From the NCBI GenBank assembly GCA_021234535.1, contig CM037845.1, positions 10,098,143 to 10,162,142 on the forward strand: a stretch of 64,000 bases of DNA. Direction: 5' to 3'. Positions 48,999 through 61,099 of the stretch are shown one piece after another (position 1 is the first letter of the stretch; each line of letters starts with the position of its first letter). The DNA comes from Stichopus chloronotus. Lineage: Eukaryota > Echinodermata > Holothuroidea > Aspidochirotida > Stichopodidae. Under the pieces are notes generated by a model. It saw only the letters and a program-made list of their open reading frames with translations, was not told where the DNA came from and searched no databases. The translations under genes and the position numbers were made by a program.

Positions 48999-48999
48999 T
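48992..48999. other. Target-site duplication, left
   Basis: ATAACTGT directly before the terminal ATGGAACGC of the inserted element. It matches ATAACTGA at 51665-51672 in 7 of 8 bases. Confidence 0.6.
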
Positions 49000-49385
49000 A
49001 TGGAACGCGGAAAGGGTCAGCATGAGGCGCTGTCCACCCAGAAGTCGTCGTTGATTCAGAAGCCGTCCATTCATAAATCGTCGTCCAAATTCAGCCGCTG
49101 CCATTTAGAAATCACCGTTCAAACACAGCTGTCGCCCACTCAGGAATTACCGTCCAAATTCAGCCGCTGCCATCTATAAATCCCCGTTCAAATGCAGCAG
49201 CCGTCCACCCAGAAATTACCGTCCAGACGCAGCCGCTGCCATTTCGAAATCCCATTTCAAATTCAGCTGCCGTCCATTCCGAAATCGCTGCCGAAACCCA
49301 GCAGCCGTCCATTTGAGTGACAGCAAAAGTGTTGGTATTTAGTCATACAGCCGGGGCCAAACTTAACTCCCACCCATTGAGTGAA
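49000..49385 (+). repeat. Left inverted arm of the 2.67-kb element
   Basis: Contains about seven degenerate 35-bp subrepeats. An open frame starts at the first base of the element (MERGKGQ...) and runs to 49179. The right arm has the same frame. Confidence 0.7.
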
Positions 49386-49629
49386 TATTATGCTCTAACC
49401 CCCAAATCGTATTAGTACAGTCCAACGAAAGGGCCAGTGGTATCTCCGAATGTGATACATGACAAACACTAATTTGACTAAAACTTAAGTGTCCCTGATC
49501 TGTCTTTCGTGCGCATCTTCATCTCGAAATTATTTGATGCACAATTAGATAAGCATAATTAGAAAGTATGTACTTAGCTTACTAAGTTAGTTACCCCATT
49601 CTCGAACTTGATTGTTGCAATTTGACAAA

Positions 49630-50035
49630 ATGGAAGAGATCATTCTTGCTCTGGAGATCGAAAATGCGGAACAGGTTTCCCGTAACTTCGCGAAAGGGTA
49701 AGTTAATTAACTTCAATTAACACTGCTTTTCGACTATAATGAAATGTGGATGTACGACTAGAAAACTGGGGAAATGTTCAAGCCACCAGTTTTCATGCCA
49801 AGTTGATATAACAGAACTGACTAATCTGTTTTGGCTCAAACTCCGGGACTTTGGTCCCAAACTGTGGGATCTCAAGTTACATTTCTGTTAGTAGTGAGTC
49901 ATAAGTGGGATGAAATTTTAAAAGAGTTAACTTTGCGGATTGAAATTATTTGCATTAGATTTTGCATTTTTTAGTCTGTATGGACAATGTGCTATGGAAA
50001 AAGTGAAAGAGCAAAAGAAGTTGGTTAAGAAATGA
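49630..50035 (+). CDS. Candidate two-exon small gene inside the inverted-arm element
   Basis: Exon 1 is 49630-49697: ATG in the context AAAATGG, 22 codons plus two bases (starting MEEIILALEIENAEQ), followed by a strong donor GTAAGT. Exon 2 is 49975-50035: it follows a long T-rich tract ending TTTTTTAG, completes a glycine codon, then reads LYGQCAMEKVKEQ and ends with basic residues and TGA. The joined product would have 42 residues, acidic at the start and lysine-rich at the end. An AATAAA is present at 50784-50789. I do not recognise the product. It could be a captured host gene fragment, an element gene or a chance arrangement. Splice signals and phase agree, but no homology supports it. 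Confidence 0.35.
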
Positions 50036-51249
50036 CGAAATAAGCTCATGTTTTCTCCCTGACATTTAGGCCTGAAAATAGATCCGTTCACTCTACTTAC
50101 ATCCTCATCTGATATCATTCTCTTTAGAATTCTTTCATTGTGAGATAGCCTACACGGAGTGCATATAACTGGAATAGTTATATTGTAAATCTGTCTTACA
50201 TCTCCTGAGTTAAATGATAGACGACAGGGTCACGTTTCTTCAAAATGTTACTCATTTTCAACTAACGACCACCGCTTTTACGCTTGAACGTGGAACTCCC
50301 TATGCATGTGACAGTATTGATATGCGCAGGGAGCCTTTAGTAGGCCTACACAGAAAGTTACATTTCGAAGTAGCCTGTGTGCTGCTCCCCACAGCACTGC
50401 ATGGTACATGTTGTGTGTGTGTAGCACACCAAAACGCCTCAATGAAGAAAAAGCTTCAGCCGCTGCTGCTGTGAGATTTGAACATAGCTACTGTTTTTGT
50501 ATGGTTAGCGTGCGTGTGGAATGCAGTTAATCACTCGGTACCAAGTGTACTGTTGGCAATGACAAGGTAAAATAGGCCTGCTCAACATATGTACTACCGC
50601 TATGTGTTATTGGAACCACTGATAAATTGACAGCGTATGTTTCTCTCTCCATCCACACCACCCTCGCCCCTCCTTCTCTTTCTTTCCCTGCCATCGCTTT
50701 TTTTTCAATCAAAATCGACTGAAGGATCTGAGTACCCTTTACACTTGAAAAGGCACGGGAGTTTCTTATCGTTGATCCTAGAAAATAAATATGATTTATG
50801 CCTTCAGGCAAGGGTAGTAGGTAGCTCCATATTACAATTAAAGAAGTTTCCTAATTTTAACTGTAGATTTCAATGACAGTTTTGCATACAGTGAAAAGAG
50901 TCTTGTTCTCGACACATTTCCTGTCGTGATGACACACTGAGGATGGAGACAACTTTCTGAACATCGCACTGTGTACAGAAATGAGACATTTTCTGTCACG
51001 TCGTATTCCTGTTCCCGTTTACCTTCATGGTACTAGCGAAAACACCAAATGTGTTTAGCGCGATACTGACATTACTGTGAATATAGTTCTTCAATGGGAA
51101 TGGAACGCATGGTTCGTAAACGTGTAAGCGGGGAGTAGATGTAAGTGAACAGAACAGCATGCAGCCGTGAATTGGACACTGATGGCTGTGTATTGAAGCG
51201 TGAGCTAGCATTGGAATGTAGATCAGCGAGTTCCGTGTCCTAGGCCTCT

Positions 51250-51664
51250 CATGTTCAATGGGCGGGATTTAAGTTTGGCCACGCCTATTACTTAAATTAC
51301 TTTACTTTGACCAAAGAGGTCAAAGCCCCGCCAATATGCCCAAATACTAACACTTTTGCTGTCACTCCAATGGACGGCTGCTGAATTTGAACGACGATTT
51401 CTAGACGGACGGCTGCTGAATCAACGGTCGCAATGGGTGGATGGCAGCTGCATTTGAACGCGGATTTCTAAAAGACAGCGGCTGCGTTCGGCCGGCGATT
51501 TCTAAGTGGACGGCTGGTGCATTTGAATGGGGATTTATAAATGACAGCAGGTGAATTTGAATGGCGCTGCTGAATTTGGACGGCAATTTATGAATGGACG
51601 GCTTCTGAATCAACGACAACTTCTGGGTGGACAGCGCCGCACGTTGATCCTTTCCGCGTTCCAT
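51250..51664 (-). repeat. Right inverted arm of the 2.67-kb element
   Basis: Reverse complement of the left arm, with about 40 extra bases in its inner part (around TTTGACCAAAGAGGTCAAAG). On the minus strand it encodes the same opening residues (MERGK, then ALSTQK.SLIQKPSIHK). Confidence 0.7.
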
Positions 51665-52248
51665 ATAACTGAGCATCATTGTGACAAACCATCAACATTG
51701 TACAATATAATCTGTGGGAGAAGAAGCATTTTGTAGAATTTCATAAAAAGGACCATAGGGTCCACATGGGACCTTAGACTGAAACTTTTTTGGACACCCC
51801 AGATGATGCACCACCCAGGGATTATTGTGTCCAAGTTAAATATAAATCCATGGATGCATGTGTGAGAAGCAACATTTCAAACAGAATTTCACATAATGGG
51901 TCATTGGGCCCACATGCGACCTTCAACCAAAAATTCCTGAAAACCCTGAAGGTACTACTAACAGAGTATTATTCTGACAAACCATCAACACTGTACAAGA
52001 GTATCTGCAGGAGGAGAAGCATTTTGTAGAATTTCATAAAATGGGCCACAGGGCCCACATGGGACCTTGGACCAAAAATTCCTGAACACCCCAAATAGCC
52101 CACCACCTTGGGAACATTATGTCCAAGTTTCAAACAAATCCATGAAAGTATGTGGGAGGAAAAGCATTTTGAACAAGTGTGGACAGATAGATAGATAGAC
52201 GCTGCGTGATAACCAAAGCTCACACCAGCATGCTGGTATGAGCTAAAA
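51665..52248. repeat. Right part of the interrupted interspersed repeat
   Basis: Resumes with ATAACTGA then GCATCATTGTGACAAACCATC. Two further units are seen (near 51940 and 52040), ending with a GATA tract (52188-52199) and CTCACACCAGCATGCTGGTATGAG, a perfect palindrome, followed by CTAAAAA. The uninterrupted sister unit at 51946-51990 shows what the target looked like before insertion. Confidence 0.6.
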
Positions 52249-52822
52249 ATCCAATGATAAAAAGTAAGGAAATACCACTATGCATAAAACAATGCATGTG
52301 CAGCAGTTGTGTGGGGACAGGTGAGAGAGAGAGGTTAACTTTTCAACTATTAGGCAGTTACAACAATGAAAAGCACAGTACAACAAACCAAGTCCTGTTT
52401 TGTAAGGTCCCACATTTTTTGGCCACTGTTAGCATTTTTTTTCTTTACGGTAGAACATTCCTCAGAATACACTTCCCTGCTTTATGGCATTTGTTTCAGT
52501 GCAATTTGCATTTAGCATAGCCAACCTTTGCACGGAATTGTAACTAAGCAACGAGTGCAGTGTGTATTCATCCTTCCATAAATATAACACAGTCTCAGCA
52601 TTAACAAACGATGGTAAAATCTGATATCTAAATTAATTCAAATTTGTCAAATAAAATGTTTGTGCAGGCATAAACAATCCATCTGTCACAGTATTTGAAA
52701 CTTATCTGTGTCTTTCTGATAGGACAATATTTGGACTAAGTCCTGTGCACTGCAGCATTCTGTATGATGTGGCAGGTTGTTCATAAGAACCTGTTGCCAA
52801 CAAGCTAACACTGTATGTCGTG
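52249..52822. other. Anonymous intergenic DNA
   Basis: No supported gene, RNA or repeat. Confidence 0.35.
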
Positions 52823-52869
52823 TTAAGTGTCGTCAAGTACATCAGAGGCAGGGGAGCTGCCAGGACTCT
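52823..52869 (-). CDS. Candidate terminal coding exon of an unknown gene
   Basis: A very strong 3' splice site (about 35 nt of mostly C/T ending TTTACCAG) is followed by a short frame reading SPGSSPASDVLDDT and a TAA stop. The composition and acidic end look like a real protein C-terminus. It could follow the exon at 54900-54972 in phase if that exon used the donor GTTAGA. No upstream exons or homology were recognised. Confidence 0.25.
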
Positions 52870-53823
52870 CTGGTAAAGAGGATGAGAGGTGGAAGAGAGA
52901 AATGATCATCTACTGCACATTGAACATAAATTTAATTGCTACAATTCAAGCTACAAGTTTACAACAAGCTTTCTCTGAGGCTCTCCACTGTAAACTGCTG
53001 TGGGCTACCAGACCTGATTACATCTCTGGCAAAGCCAATGTTTGAAAATTTAAGAAAGTCACCATATAAATGTCTGGTACATCTGAGGAGAAATGTAAAA
53101 TGATGTTTTAAGTAATCAGTAAATGTGATCACTGGTTACTTTAAAAACACTTTGCAATATGGTTCAGCCTGTAGACCAAAATGCAACCATAAGGCATCTT
53201 GGTTGTCTCTTAAGGCAATGGTGCATTACTGACAACTATTTGTGGTACAATATCTAGGAAGGCATCATATGCATAGTGTGCTGTTCCCAAAGTCAGCGTA
53301 CCTTTAAAAAAAGTGAGAGGTGATTGTCACCTCACTGTCTCTCTCCCATACCCCCCCCCCTCCCCTCGCTCCATTATCCATGAATTGCTGATCAGACAAG
53401 TCCAAAGAGCAAAACCTGAGCTGATGTTCAAACTATGAATCTTTGGGTTGTATAGTAGTATTTTCACAGGTAATTCAGGTATCTACTGTACCCAACAGTT
53501 ACAGTATTATTCCATTCGGTTTCTTCACACAGTGGACAGCAACACCTCCTTGGGTCAGTATGCGATATAGTCTGTCATATCTGATAAACATATTTTAATT
53601 GTTGATACCATATGATGGTACCCATTACAATAGTATTACAGACAATCCACGCCAACTACAAGGTACAGTATTGGTACTATCGAAACACCAGTGATAAAGA
53701 CAGGTCACGTAAATTACCCAGTCCCAAATTTCAGGAATCAATGAAACACTACCGTGCCATACTCTGAGTACTGTACAAAGGGGAAGAGAAGCCATCAAGC
53801 TGGTAGTGGCAGCCAATTTTAGG

Positions 53824-53904
<81 letters not shown>
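53824..53904. repeat. (ATC)n microsatellite
   Basis: About 26 uninterrupted CAT/ATC triplets. On the minus strand they translate as poly-Asp, producing a spurious 82-codon frame (53819-54067). Confidence 0.95.
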
Positions 53905-54894
53905 TTAGGGTGATGCTACTACCAAATACCAGTAATCTTCTACAGAGCCTTAACCGTATATTGCACCCTGCAATTGTGAATAATCTAACTGTAGCAATGT
54001 GCAAAACACCTTCTGCTTGATGTGGCCTAACATGGGTGTAACTCACGTTTTTCACCCCTAACAGCATCTGATTTACAGCGAGCTACTGTACTGCTAAACA
54101 AGGAAGGGTTCACGTAGGAAAATGTCACATTATTTCATTAACTTTCTCAGTGAAAACTTTCAACCATTTGATACAAAAGAAAAAAACAAACAAATGCAGT
54201 AACTTCAACTTGGCCACCTGGCCCACTATTAATTATCAAGAGACAGAGAAACAATGCACTTGATAGATGACGGTTGACAACAGTAAATTGTGGAAAGTAA
54301 ACACGGGTGAAAAACTGGTTTACATTTTGCAGTAGTACGTAGGGTAAATGCAAATGTGTGGTGTATCAAATCATACAGCAGATTTACTTCCTGAATTTTA
54401 ATGCAGTGAACTACAGTGGCAGTCGGTAGAAGTCCCGGCATAGATATGACTACCAGTAGACAGTGCCTCATTAAAATCACTCAGTCCTACATTCATAAAA
54501 AGACAGAAGTGAGTATCAAAGTTGCATTGTTAGCAGAATTACTCTACAATGGAACTAGGAACTATTTTGTTAAATTTATTCTCTACAATGTGCTAAAATC
54601 TACAGGCATTCTCATTCATAGGTATCAGTATGCTGAGTGAGATACATACGTGTATTGATTGTTGACATCCTAAATGGCACAGAAAACCTCCACCAATATT
54701 TTTTTTATCGAAACCACCATGGATCTGGTAAAATCACACACAGAAATGGCAATTTTACAGATCTTGTTGACTGCTTCCTCTTACCGTTAATTTTTTACAT
54801 TTAGCAGACGATTTTACACAAATTTTGTTATTTTTATAGTCTTCAATTTTTTTGGGGGGGGGTGTTTGTTTTTAATTCTTGACATGCCATGCAT

Positions 54895-54972
54895 CTAACT
54901 GGTCGTCTCACGATTGCTCGTCTGCATTTCATCCCTGCGCAGTGTACAGTAGCCAGTTGCTGACTCATCCAC
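54895..54972 (-). CDS. Candidate 3' terminal coding exon of an unknown gene
   Basis: After the acceptor GGTTTTGCAG the frame reads VDESATGYCTLRRDEMQTSN and a few more residues to a TAG stop (25 residues). The sequence is richer in CG than its surroundings. An AATAAA occurs 315 nt downstream on the minus strand (54575-54580), fitting a last exon. Alternatively the exon ends at 54900 with GTTAGA and continues to 52823-52869. The parent gene would lie to the right, but no further exons could be recognised. Confidence 0.3.
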   Translation of the reverse strand: MDESATGYCTLRRDEMQTSNRETTS

Positions 54973-57900
54973 CTGCAAAACCAAATCGTTATTTATCATA
55001 TCACATGTACAGCAGCCATCATACTTTCATTTCCGTTATTTCATAACTGGTCTTTTATTCCCTGATTCCTCTTCTTTATTCTTTACCAAGTTGCAACTGG
55101 ACATTTTTGGAGCCTCAATAAAGTGTTTGGAATCTGAATTGGAAAAGCATTTCAAATTATATGTATACCAATCATCGAATCAATACAGAAACTGGCCTGA
55201 TGGAAAAAGGGAACACTGTTTGATATTCCAAACCTTGACTGTTCTGCTTCACATGAGTCATTTGCTAAGATCTTTCATAAAACAAACTCAAGAGCTAATT
55301 TGAGTTATAGAATCGCTAAAACTGAGACATAACACAACTGTCTGAGAAAAGAAAATACACTTTTTGTGCAACATGTTTTCAAATTACATTGTCGCCTCAA
55401 AAAACAACAAGTGCCTAGCCACTGACTACTATCACTTTCTAAGTCAGTGATGTAATTCTCCAACGAATGTTATTTGACTCACAGTTACTTGACTACTGCA
55501 CATGTATTACTAATCCTGTAACTTAAAATCTGTTACAAACTACTGAGTGCATGAACTTTCACAGACCTTCTAGTATTGCCTTCCCAGTCCTTTCAATGTA
55601 CACAAACAGACAAACAGACAAACAGATACTGGACACATGATTTGGTACGCAATCTGTCAATGTAGGAGGGGAGAGAAAGCTGCCAAGTGTCGAGCCACCT
55701 GCCACCGTGATTGTGCATCTGGTGAAGTAGCAAAGAGATACTTCAATTTACCTTATAATTCAGACAGTGTTAGCTTTGTTTTGGACTTTGCTCTCCTCGT
55801 CTGAGCTTGATGGAGTTTCACTATTATGTGCATATATGTTGTCTACTGTACTGTAAAGATGTAATCTCCCACATTAAGGTAACCATATCACAGAAGTACT
55901 CCAACTTAACTAATGGAAAACATTGCTTGAGGACAAACGATAAATTTCCCCAATTACAGAGTGAAATTTGTATATGCCTAGACATGACAATGAAGGCAAT
56001 CCCCACTACCCAGAGAGACCTACAGATCAGGTTCTCTCATTTTACATGTCAAGTTCAGAACGGGTGTTGAAAGGAAAGAAGACCTCATAAAATGAATGAA
56101 AATCTCTAGAGGGAGTGGAAACTATATACCTAATCCTAATACTTCCTTCTCATAGGAAGAATGCGTAGTCTGGTATAAGGCCAGGCGGCGCCAGCAGTTG
56201 TGCTAAAGGTTACTAGTGCACTTGGCATGGTAGATGGAAGTGCATTTGTTGTGAGGAGACACGTAAGTGAGGAGTGAAGTTAATGAGTAGTAAATTTAAT
56301 TAAAGCATACAACTAATCCTAATATTGTCTATTCCTTATTCAAAACATGTTTGGTCCATGTTTGGTCTTCTAAGTTTGCAAGAGGAATATCTTTTCCATT
56401 GTACAAGTCCATGTACACTAAGGACAAGAGCCACTTTAATTTATACTAGAGATGAATGATTAATCTACCATCATGTCTCCCCCACCCCTGCCTCCCCCCA
56501 AAAAAGAAAAAAGACAAAGTACCTAGCGTTGTGTAAACAAGATGAACACTACACTCAATTTTCATTAAAAAAAAAACCAAAAGCAAAAGACACTTACTTG
56601 AACCATGTAAAGGTACTGTACCACATCATGCATTGCAAAGACTGGGTATATTGAGGGGTGCACACTGTGCCACTTGAGCAAGGGGTGTGTTCATCTAACT
56701 CCACGATAAGGTGACTTGGTCTATCATACTGCAGGATCCCCAAATCCCATAACACTTTGAAAATACATTGTTTCACAAATGAGATGTAAACAATGCAAAA
56801 AATTCTAAAGAGACAGAATGAATGTGACTGCATAAATTACAACTGTTATCGAAATCAAACAGTCAGAATGTACAAGGGAAAGCACGTCTGATGTGAGGTG
56901 CACTTGAAACATTTGTTTGTTTAATTGACAAAGCTAAGATACATAAACCAGCTGGTTTTTTAATGATCCTTGTCTTCTTCTCATGGTGTGGTAATGGAAA
57001 TTAAAGCAATAGCCCTTGGTAACCATGGCAATTCTGATTAATATTTGACAGACACTGCCACAAAAAGTTTTTAATGTTCTTGAAATGATGAGTGATGGAT
57101 CAAATTACTGATACACTGCGGGTGTGGTTTACAATATTATGCAGATCAGATCACTGGACACATTGTGGTGTAGTCTACAGTTACACTGTGCTGGAGAGAG
57201 AATCTTACAGATGCCCTCGCTCCTGCCTTAGAGCTGGAATATGAGTTGTACTGGCAATCACCTGGTCATCTACCTTTGTTCTTCATCAGTGTTTCAGGGA
57301 CGAGAAAGGAGGGGAAAAGAGCACCCACCACAAAATCTGAAAGGAAGTTATGCACCCATCTCCCAGATAATTGTCTTGACATTTTTGTTGGCCCTACAAA
57401 ATTCAAACTCTCCAAGAAAGCATAGTAGTCAATCACCTTAGCTTGAAATCAAGCAGACCAATGAGAATGGATATGAATATTAATGTATGCAAAAATGGCA
57501 TATTAAAAAAAAACGGTTTTTTTTGTAGTGGCAATGATATATTCTGCAGAATTTGACTTCAACTGACAGATTTTCCACTAACATTTCAACTTTAAATATT
57601 TCTGGTCTCAAGAAGGATAGAGAACCCATACCATCAGTGATGTATCCATAATTAAGTCACTAAATGTAGTTATTCTTAAGTTGCAAAATTTTATTGCCTG
57701 ACCCAGAAAAGAAGTCACTGCAAACAATTTATGAACTTAATTTTCTAGGTTGCTTTTGTACCATGAACAGTTGATAGATTGTGCTGTTTACAATGAAACT
57801 TCAATGCCAAATTAAAAACAGACACCATGTCTGAAATCTTTTCAGGCTGCAGTGGTACAGTATTAGGTTTACAATTACTTAAACAACATCGACATAGTCA

Positions 57901-58107
57901 GACATAGTCGGGTACGATGCAAATGAACAATGCTTCAGGTAAACTGTGAGAATGAATATACATACAAATAAAGTTTCAAACTATTTTCTTTCTGTTCTAT
58001 TTTCGCAAAGAATGATACATTGCTCAAACTGTGCAGCGCAATAAGTCCCTGTCACTACACCGTATAGTACAAACACGGGTAATGTAAACAGAGGATGCCA
58101 CATAATC

Positions 58108-58110
<3 letters not shown>
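54973..58110. other. Anonymous DNA
   Basis: No gene supported. A possible plus-strand promoter and first exon near 56174-56262 is described as a finding. Short CAAACAGA repeats lie at 55602-55626. Confidence 0.35.

Positions 58111-58139
<29 letters not shown>
58111..58139. repeat. (GT)n microsatellite
   Basis: About 14 TG dinucleotides in a row. Confidence 0.95.
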
Positions 58140-58140
<1 letters not shown>

Positions 58141-59007
58141 CCCTAATTACTTCAAACAAGAAAATTACCTCAATTCAAACACTTTGGTTGGATCAAAACT
58201 AGGAGACCAACATCTAAGAAATATGTAAACCTTTGACCCTCTAACAAATTGAAAAGATTGCATCTAGGACAGACATGGCCCAAGACCAATACCTATCACA
58301 AGGCTGAACAGTGAAGGTGTAAGTACTGTACAGTATGGTAAAGTTGAGAGGCTTGAGGGGAGGTGGCAAGACCAAAAGTCTGTTGAGCAGATATGGAAGA
58401 GAGGTGAAAAAGGATGGGAGCCTGGGAGGGTTGAGGGGGGGGTATGAGCAGATATTAGATAAGAATGTGTACTGTACACTGCAGTCTTCAGTGAGGGTGG
58501 GGAGTAGTGTTAAGAAAATATAAATCATGGCCAAAGATAACTTTATTTTGCAGTGTATTAACAGTGTGCTGTGAATTGTCCTGGGGAGTATACACTGATT
58601 TTACAATAATACTAGCTGCAAAACAAAAAAAAGTACTTTTTCCTTGTGGGGATATATGGAAAACAGGGATTCAGTGACCCTCTACTTCTAACATATTTTG
58701 AGCTGATAATTTGAGCTTCCTATCATTCCTTTAGGTAAAAGTAGTCGTACAGCATATTCTAACTCACATCCAAGGACAACATCAATTCATGTAAATTGAT
58801 ATTACCACATTTTTGTATACAGAGTACAAACACTGACCGACAGGAAAGTTCTTGCACCCCTTCTAAGAAAAAAGTTCAAGAAAAGAGAAGTGAACAATAG
58901 CTGCAGGTCTTCTTTTATTTTGGTGGGTTAGTACTTCAGTTCCCAAAATGTTTGTCACACTTTTGTACCCCAGTACTGTGGAATGACCCAAATGGTTTCA
59001 CAAAGGG
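58140..59007. other. Anonymous DNA
   Basis: Nothing recognisable apart from a purine-rich stretch near 58340-58445. Confidence 0.35.
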
Positions 59008-59420
59008 CGCAGTGCTAGCCTGGTAGTTAGGTCTTGTAATTATTGGGTCCCTGGATCATATTCTGGTGGACCACTTGGAAATTTTGGAGACTCAAAATTA
59101 CTCATTCAGCAAAGCTGTTTACAGTGGTGCTGAGGGAATTATTTGGTGATTTCAATTTGGGTTCCTCTTGTCCGATTCGGGTCTCGTCTGTTTCAGGTTG
59201 CTTGGTAAAGGTTATGGGCTACTGATCTGGGCAGGTCCTCCACACCTCCCGGCCTTTGGGAAAAGTGGCTTTGAGACTGGCAGATGCACTCTAATCTTTT
59301 GGATGGATGTGGACATTAAACGGTAGTCCGTGAGCAGGCTTGAGTTTGGGATTGCTGGTTCATCCCTGAATCATTACCCTCTGAACACTTCATTGAAGAG
59401 AGTAGGATGAATTTCGCCGG
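59008..59420 (+). mobile_element. Degenerate SINE-like repeat
   Basis: Starts with GCGCAGTGCTAGCCTGGTAGTTAGG, a tRNA-like head with a partial A box (given as positions 59008-59032), then a weak B-box-like GGGTCCCTGGATC. Further on are GACATTAAACGGTAGTCCG and TGCTGGTTCATCCCTGA. The pattern resembles tRNA-derived SINEs of marine invertebrates, but the Pol III boxes are decayed and no end duplication was found. Confidence 0.4.
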
Positions 59421-59909
59421 TATTCATCCCCAATCAACATGGTGTAGGATCCTCGATGAGTTCCACTCTTAAGATTCCTGATCCTCAAAGATTCACATTC
59501 AAATAACAGCCACTGACAATGAAGCAATTTTTTTCACTGTTATTTCAGAGAAAAAGTTTGTACAATATCAAATTTATCATGTGCATATGGGTTGTTTTCA
59601 AAAGGGTGACTTCATCTCTAGGTGAGAATACATGATTTCACATTTATGGAGCTGACATGGACTGACAACATTATTTCCTACTTATTTTTCAAGGAGGAAC
59701 TGCTATCTTTAAAATCTGAGCCATACTGGGCATTTCTCATCCTACAGGTAAATGAAGTGATTTTTCTGTAGCTTATTGTCAAATATACAGCAGTTGACTA
59801 AATGTGACCACAGGCTTAACTTGACTTACACTTTAGCATAACGGCTAATCGAAACCAGCACAAGAACCCAACATTGATTAAGCACGTACCGGGTGCTGGA
59901 GGAACAGAT

Positions 59910-60340
59910 GCGGTATATGAGACTACGACTGTGCCTCCAATCTGAGGATAGCAGAATGGTAATACAGTATACCGTGTGCATCCACTGCCATTAACAGGAT
60001 GCACCTCCACTATCACAATAAGAGTATATACATCCACTATCACCTACCCCAACAGCACCTCCTCTCTCACAATAACAGTACCTTTACATACGATCACAGA
60101 TCCACTAGCACTGTGACCATGACTGCATTGCCACTACAAATGCGCAGACAGTAACAGTACCATATACTGTGCAGTACATACACTGCAACTACGACTGTGT
60201 CTCACTCTCAGAATAACAACAGCGTGATGTATGACACACCTCAACTGTGACTACGACTGCACTTACAGAACAGTACCGTAAGAACTATAGGACACATGCA
60301 CAGGGGACGTGCTCAGTAGTTCTCAAAATACCGTAGCTAC
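59910..60340. repeat. Degenerate tandem repeat, (C/G)ACTACGACTG core
   Basis: Recurrent GACTACGACTGTGCCTC, CAACTACGACTGTGTCTC and TGACTACGACTGCACTTA (near 59920, 60188 and 60250), plus several CTATCACAATAA and CTCACAATAACAGTACC blocks. Irregular spacing. Noncoding. Confidence 0.45.
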
Positions 60341-61099
60341 ACCTCCATGTATGTATGACCAACTGCAACTCTGTGACTCTTTACCATGATTTTGAAGGTC
60401 ATGTACATGCATCTAGAAAAGAATTGACTTTACTCAAAAGTTGCAGAGAGGAATCCCTGAATGAAAATCCCTTGAACCGTGTTTCTATCTGTTAATGTTT
60501 TTGAGATCTGACTGTTCAGATTTTGATGTTAATGCAAGCATGAGGTCTTGGAGTGCTGCACAACATTGGTATTTCCTTAGTTAACCCTGTATTATCTCTG
60601 AATTAGGTTAATTACTTATTGAGTTTTGGTAAGTGTTATCAAAGTTTGTAAAGAAGAAACTACAGTGCATGTTTCCAAACAAAACCCTCACGGCTAAGAA
60701 AAGTCTCAAGTTCTTGAAATACAGTATGCATACCTGTAGATGCTGTATTATGTGAGTCCTCCCGTTGACATCATAAAGTTGTATATTAAGTCAATATTCA
60801 TACATATGCAGGTATAAGACAGAAACTTGTCTGTAGAATTGTCAAAATTCAATGAAATTTGTTCCTAATTTGAGTAAATTCTTGTGCTGCTAAGTAGGAT
60901 AACATCCTTCGGAGCAAAGTAATTGTCAAAAGCAGAAGTAGGGCCTATATATAACTGCACTACTTACAACAGAATTCTACAAGGACACATAGTCAACTCA
61001 AAAATAATTTCCATACGTAAAAGTCCATAAAAGATAAAAGCTCCCACAAAAAGGCTACCAGGATACGAAGCCAGGATCAGAATTTTAAAGGGCTCTCCA

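Larger units (their letters stand above)
49000..51664. mobile_element. 2,665-bp element with long inverted arms (foldback or Mutator-like)
   Basis: Starts ATGGAACGCGGAAAGG and ends CCTTTCCGCGTTCCAT. The inverted arms are about 385 bp (49000-49385) and 415 bp (51250-51664). The outer 100 bp are nearly identical, followed by degenerate subrepeats of about 35 bp (CCGTCCATTCA.AAATC, then GCCGTCCAAATTCAGC) and an inner conserved block with GAGTGACAGCAAAAGTGTT. It sits inside an interspersed repeat with a near-perfect 8-bp duplication on both sides. The 1.86-kb interior holds no recognisable transposase but does hold a two-exon reading frame. Duplication length and long arms would fit foldback, hAT-like or Mutator-like elements. 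Class is not settled. Confidence 0.75.

Noticed and set aside
52827..53045. Plus-strand 72-codon frame over the candidate exon at 52823-52869
   Set aside because: Starts with GTG, and the upstream sequence is not a good plus-strand acceptor. The minus-strand pyrimidine tract is far stronger, so it is treated as a shadow.
53819..54067. 82-codon minus frame ending in poly-Asp
   Set aside because: Produced by the (ATC)n microsatellite; no gene context.
60724..60785. Possible minus-strand exon ending in CTACAG before GTATGC
   Set aside because: The frame is open for about 19 codons but no AG acceptor precedes it before an in-frame TGA.
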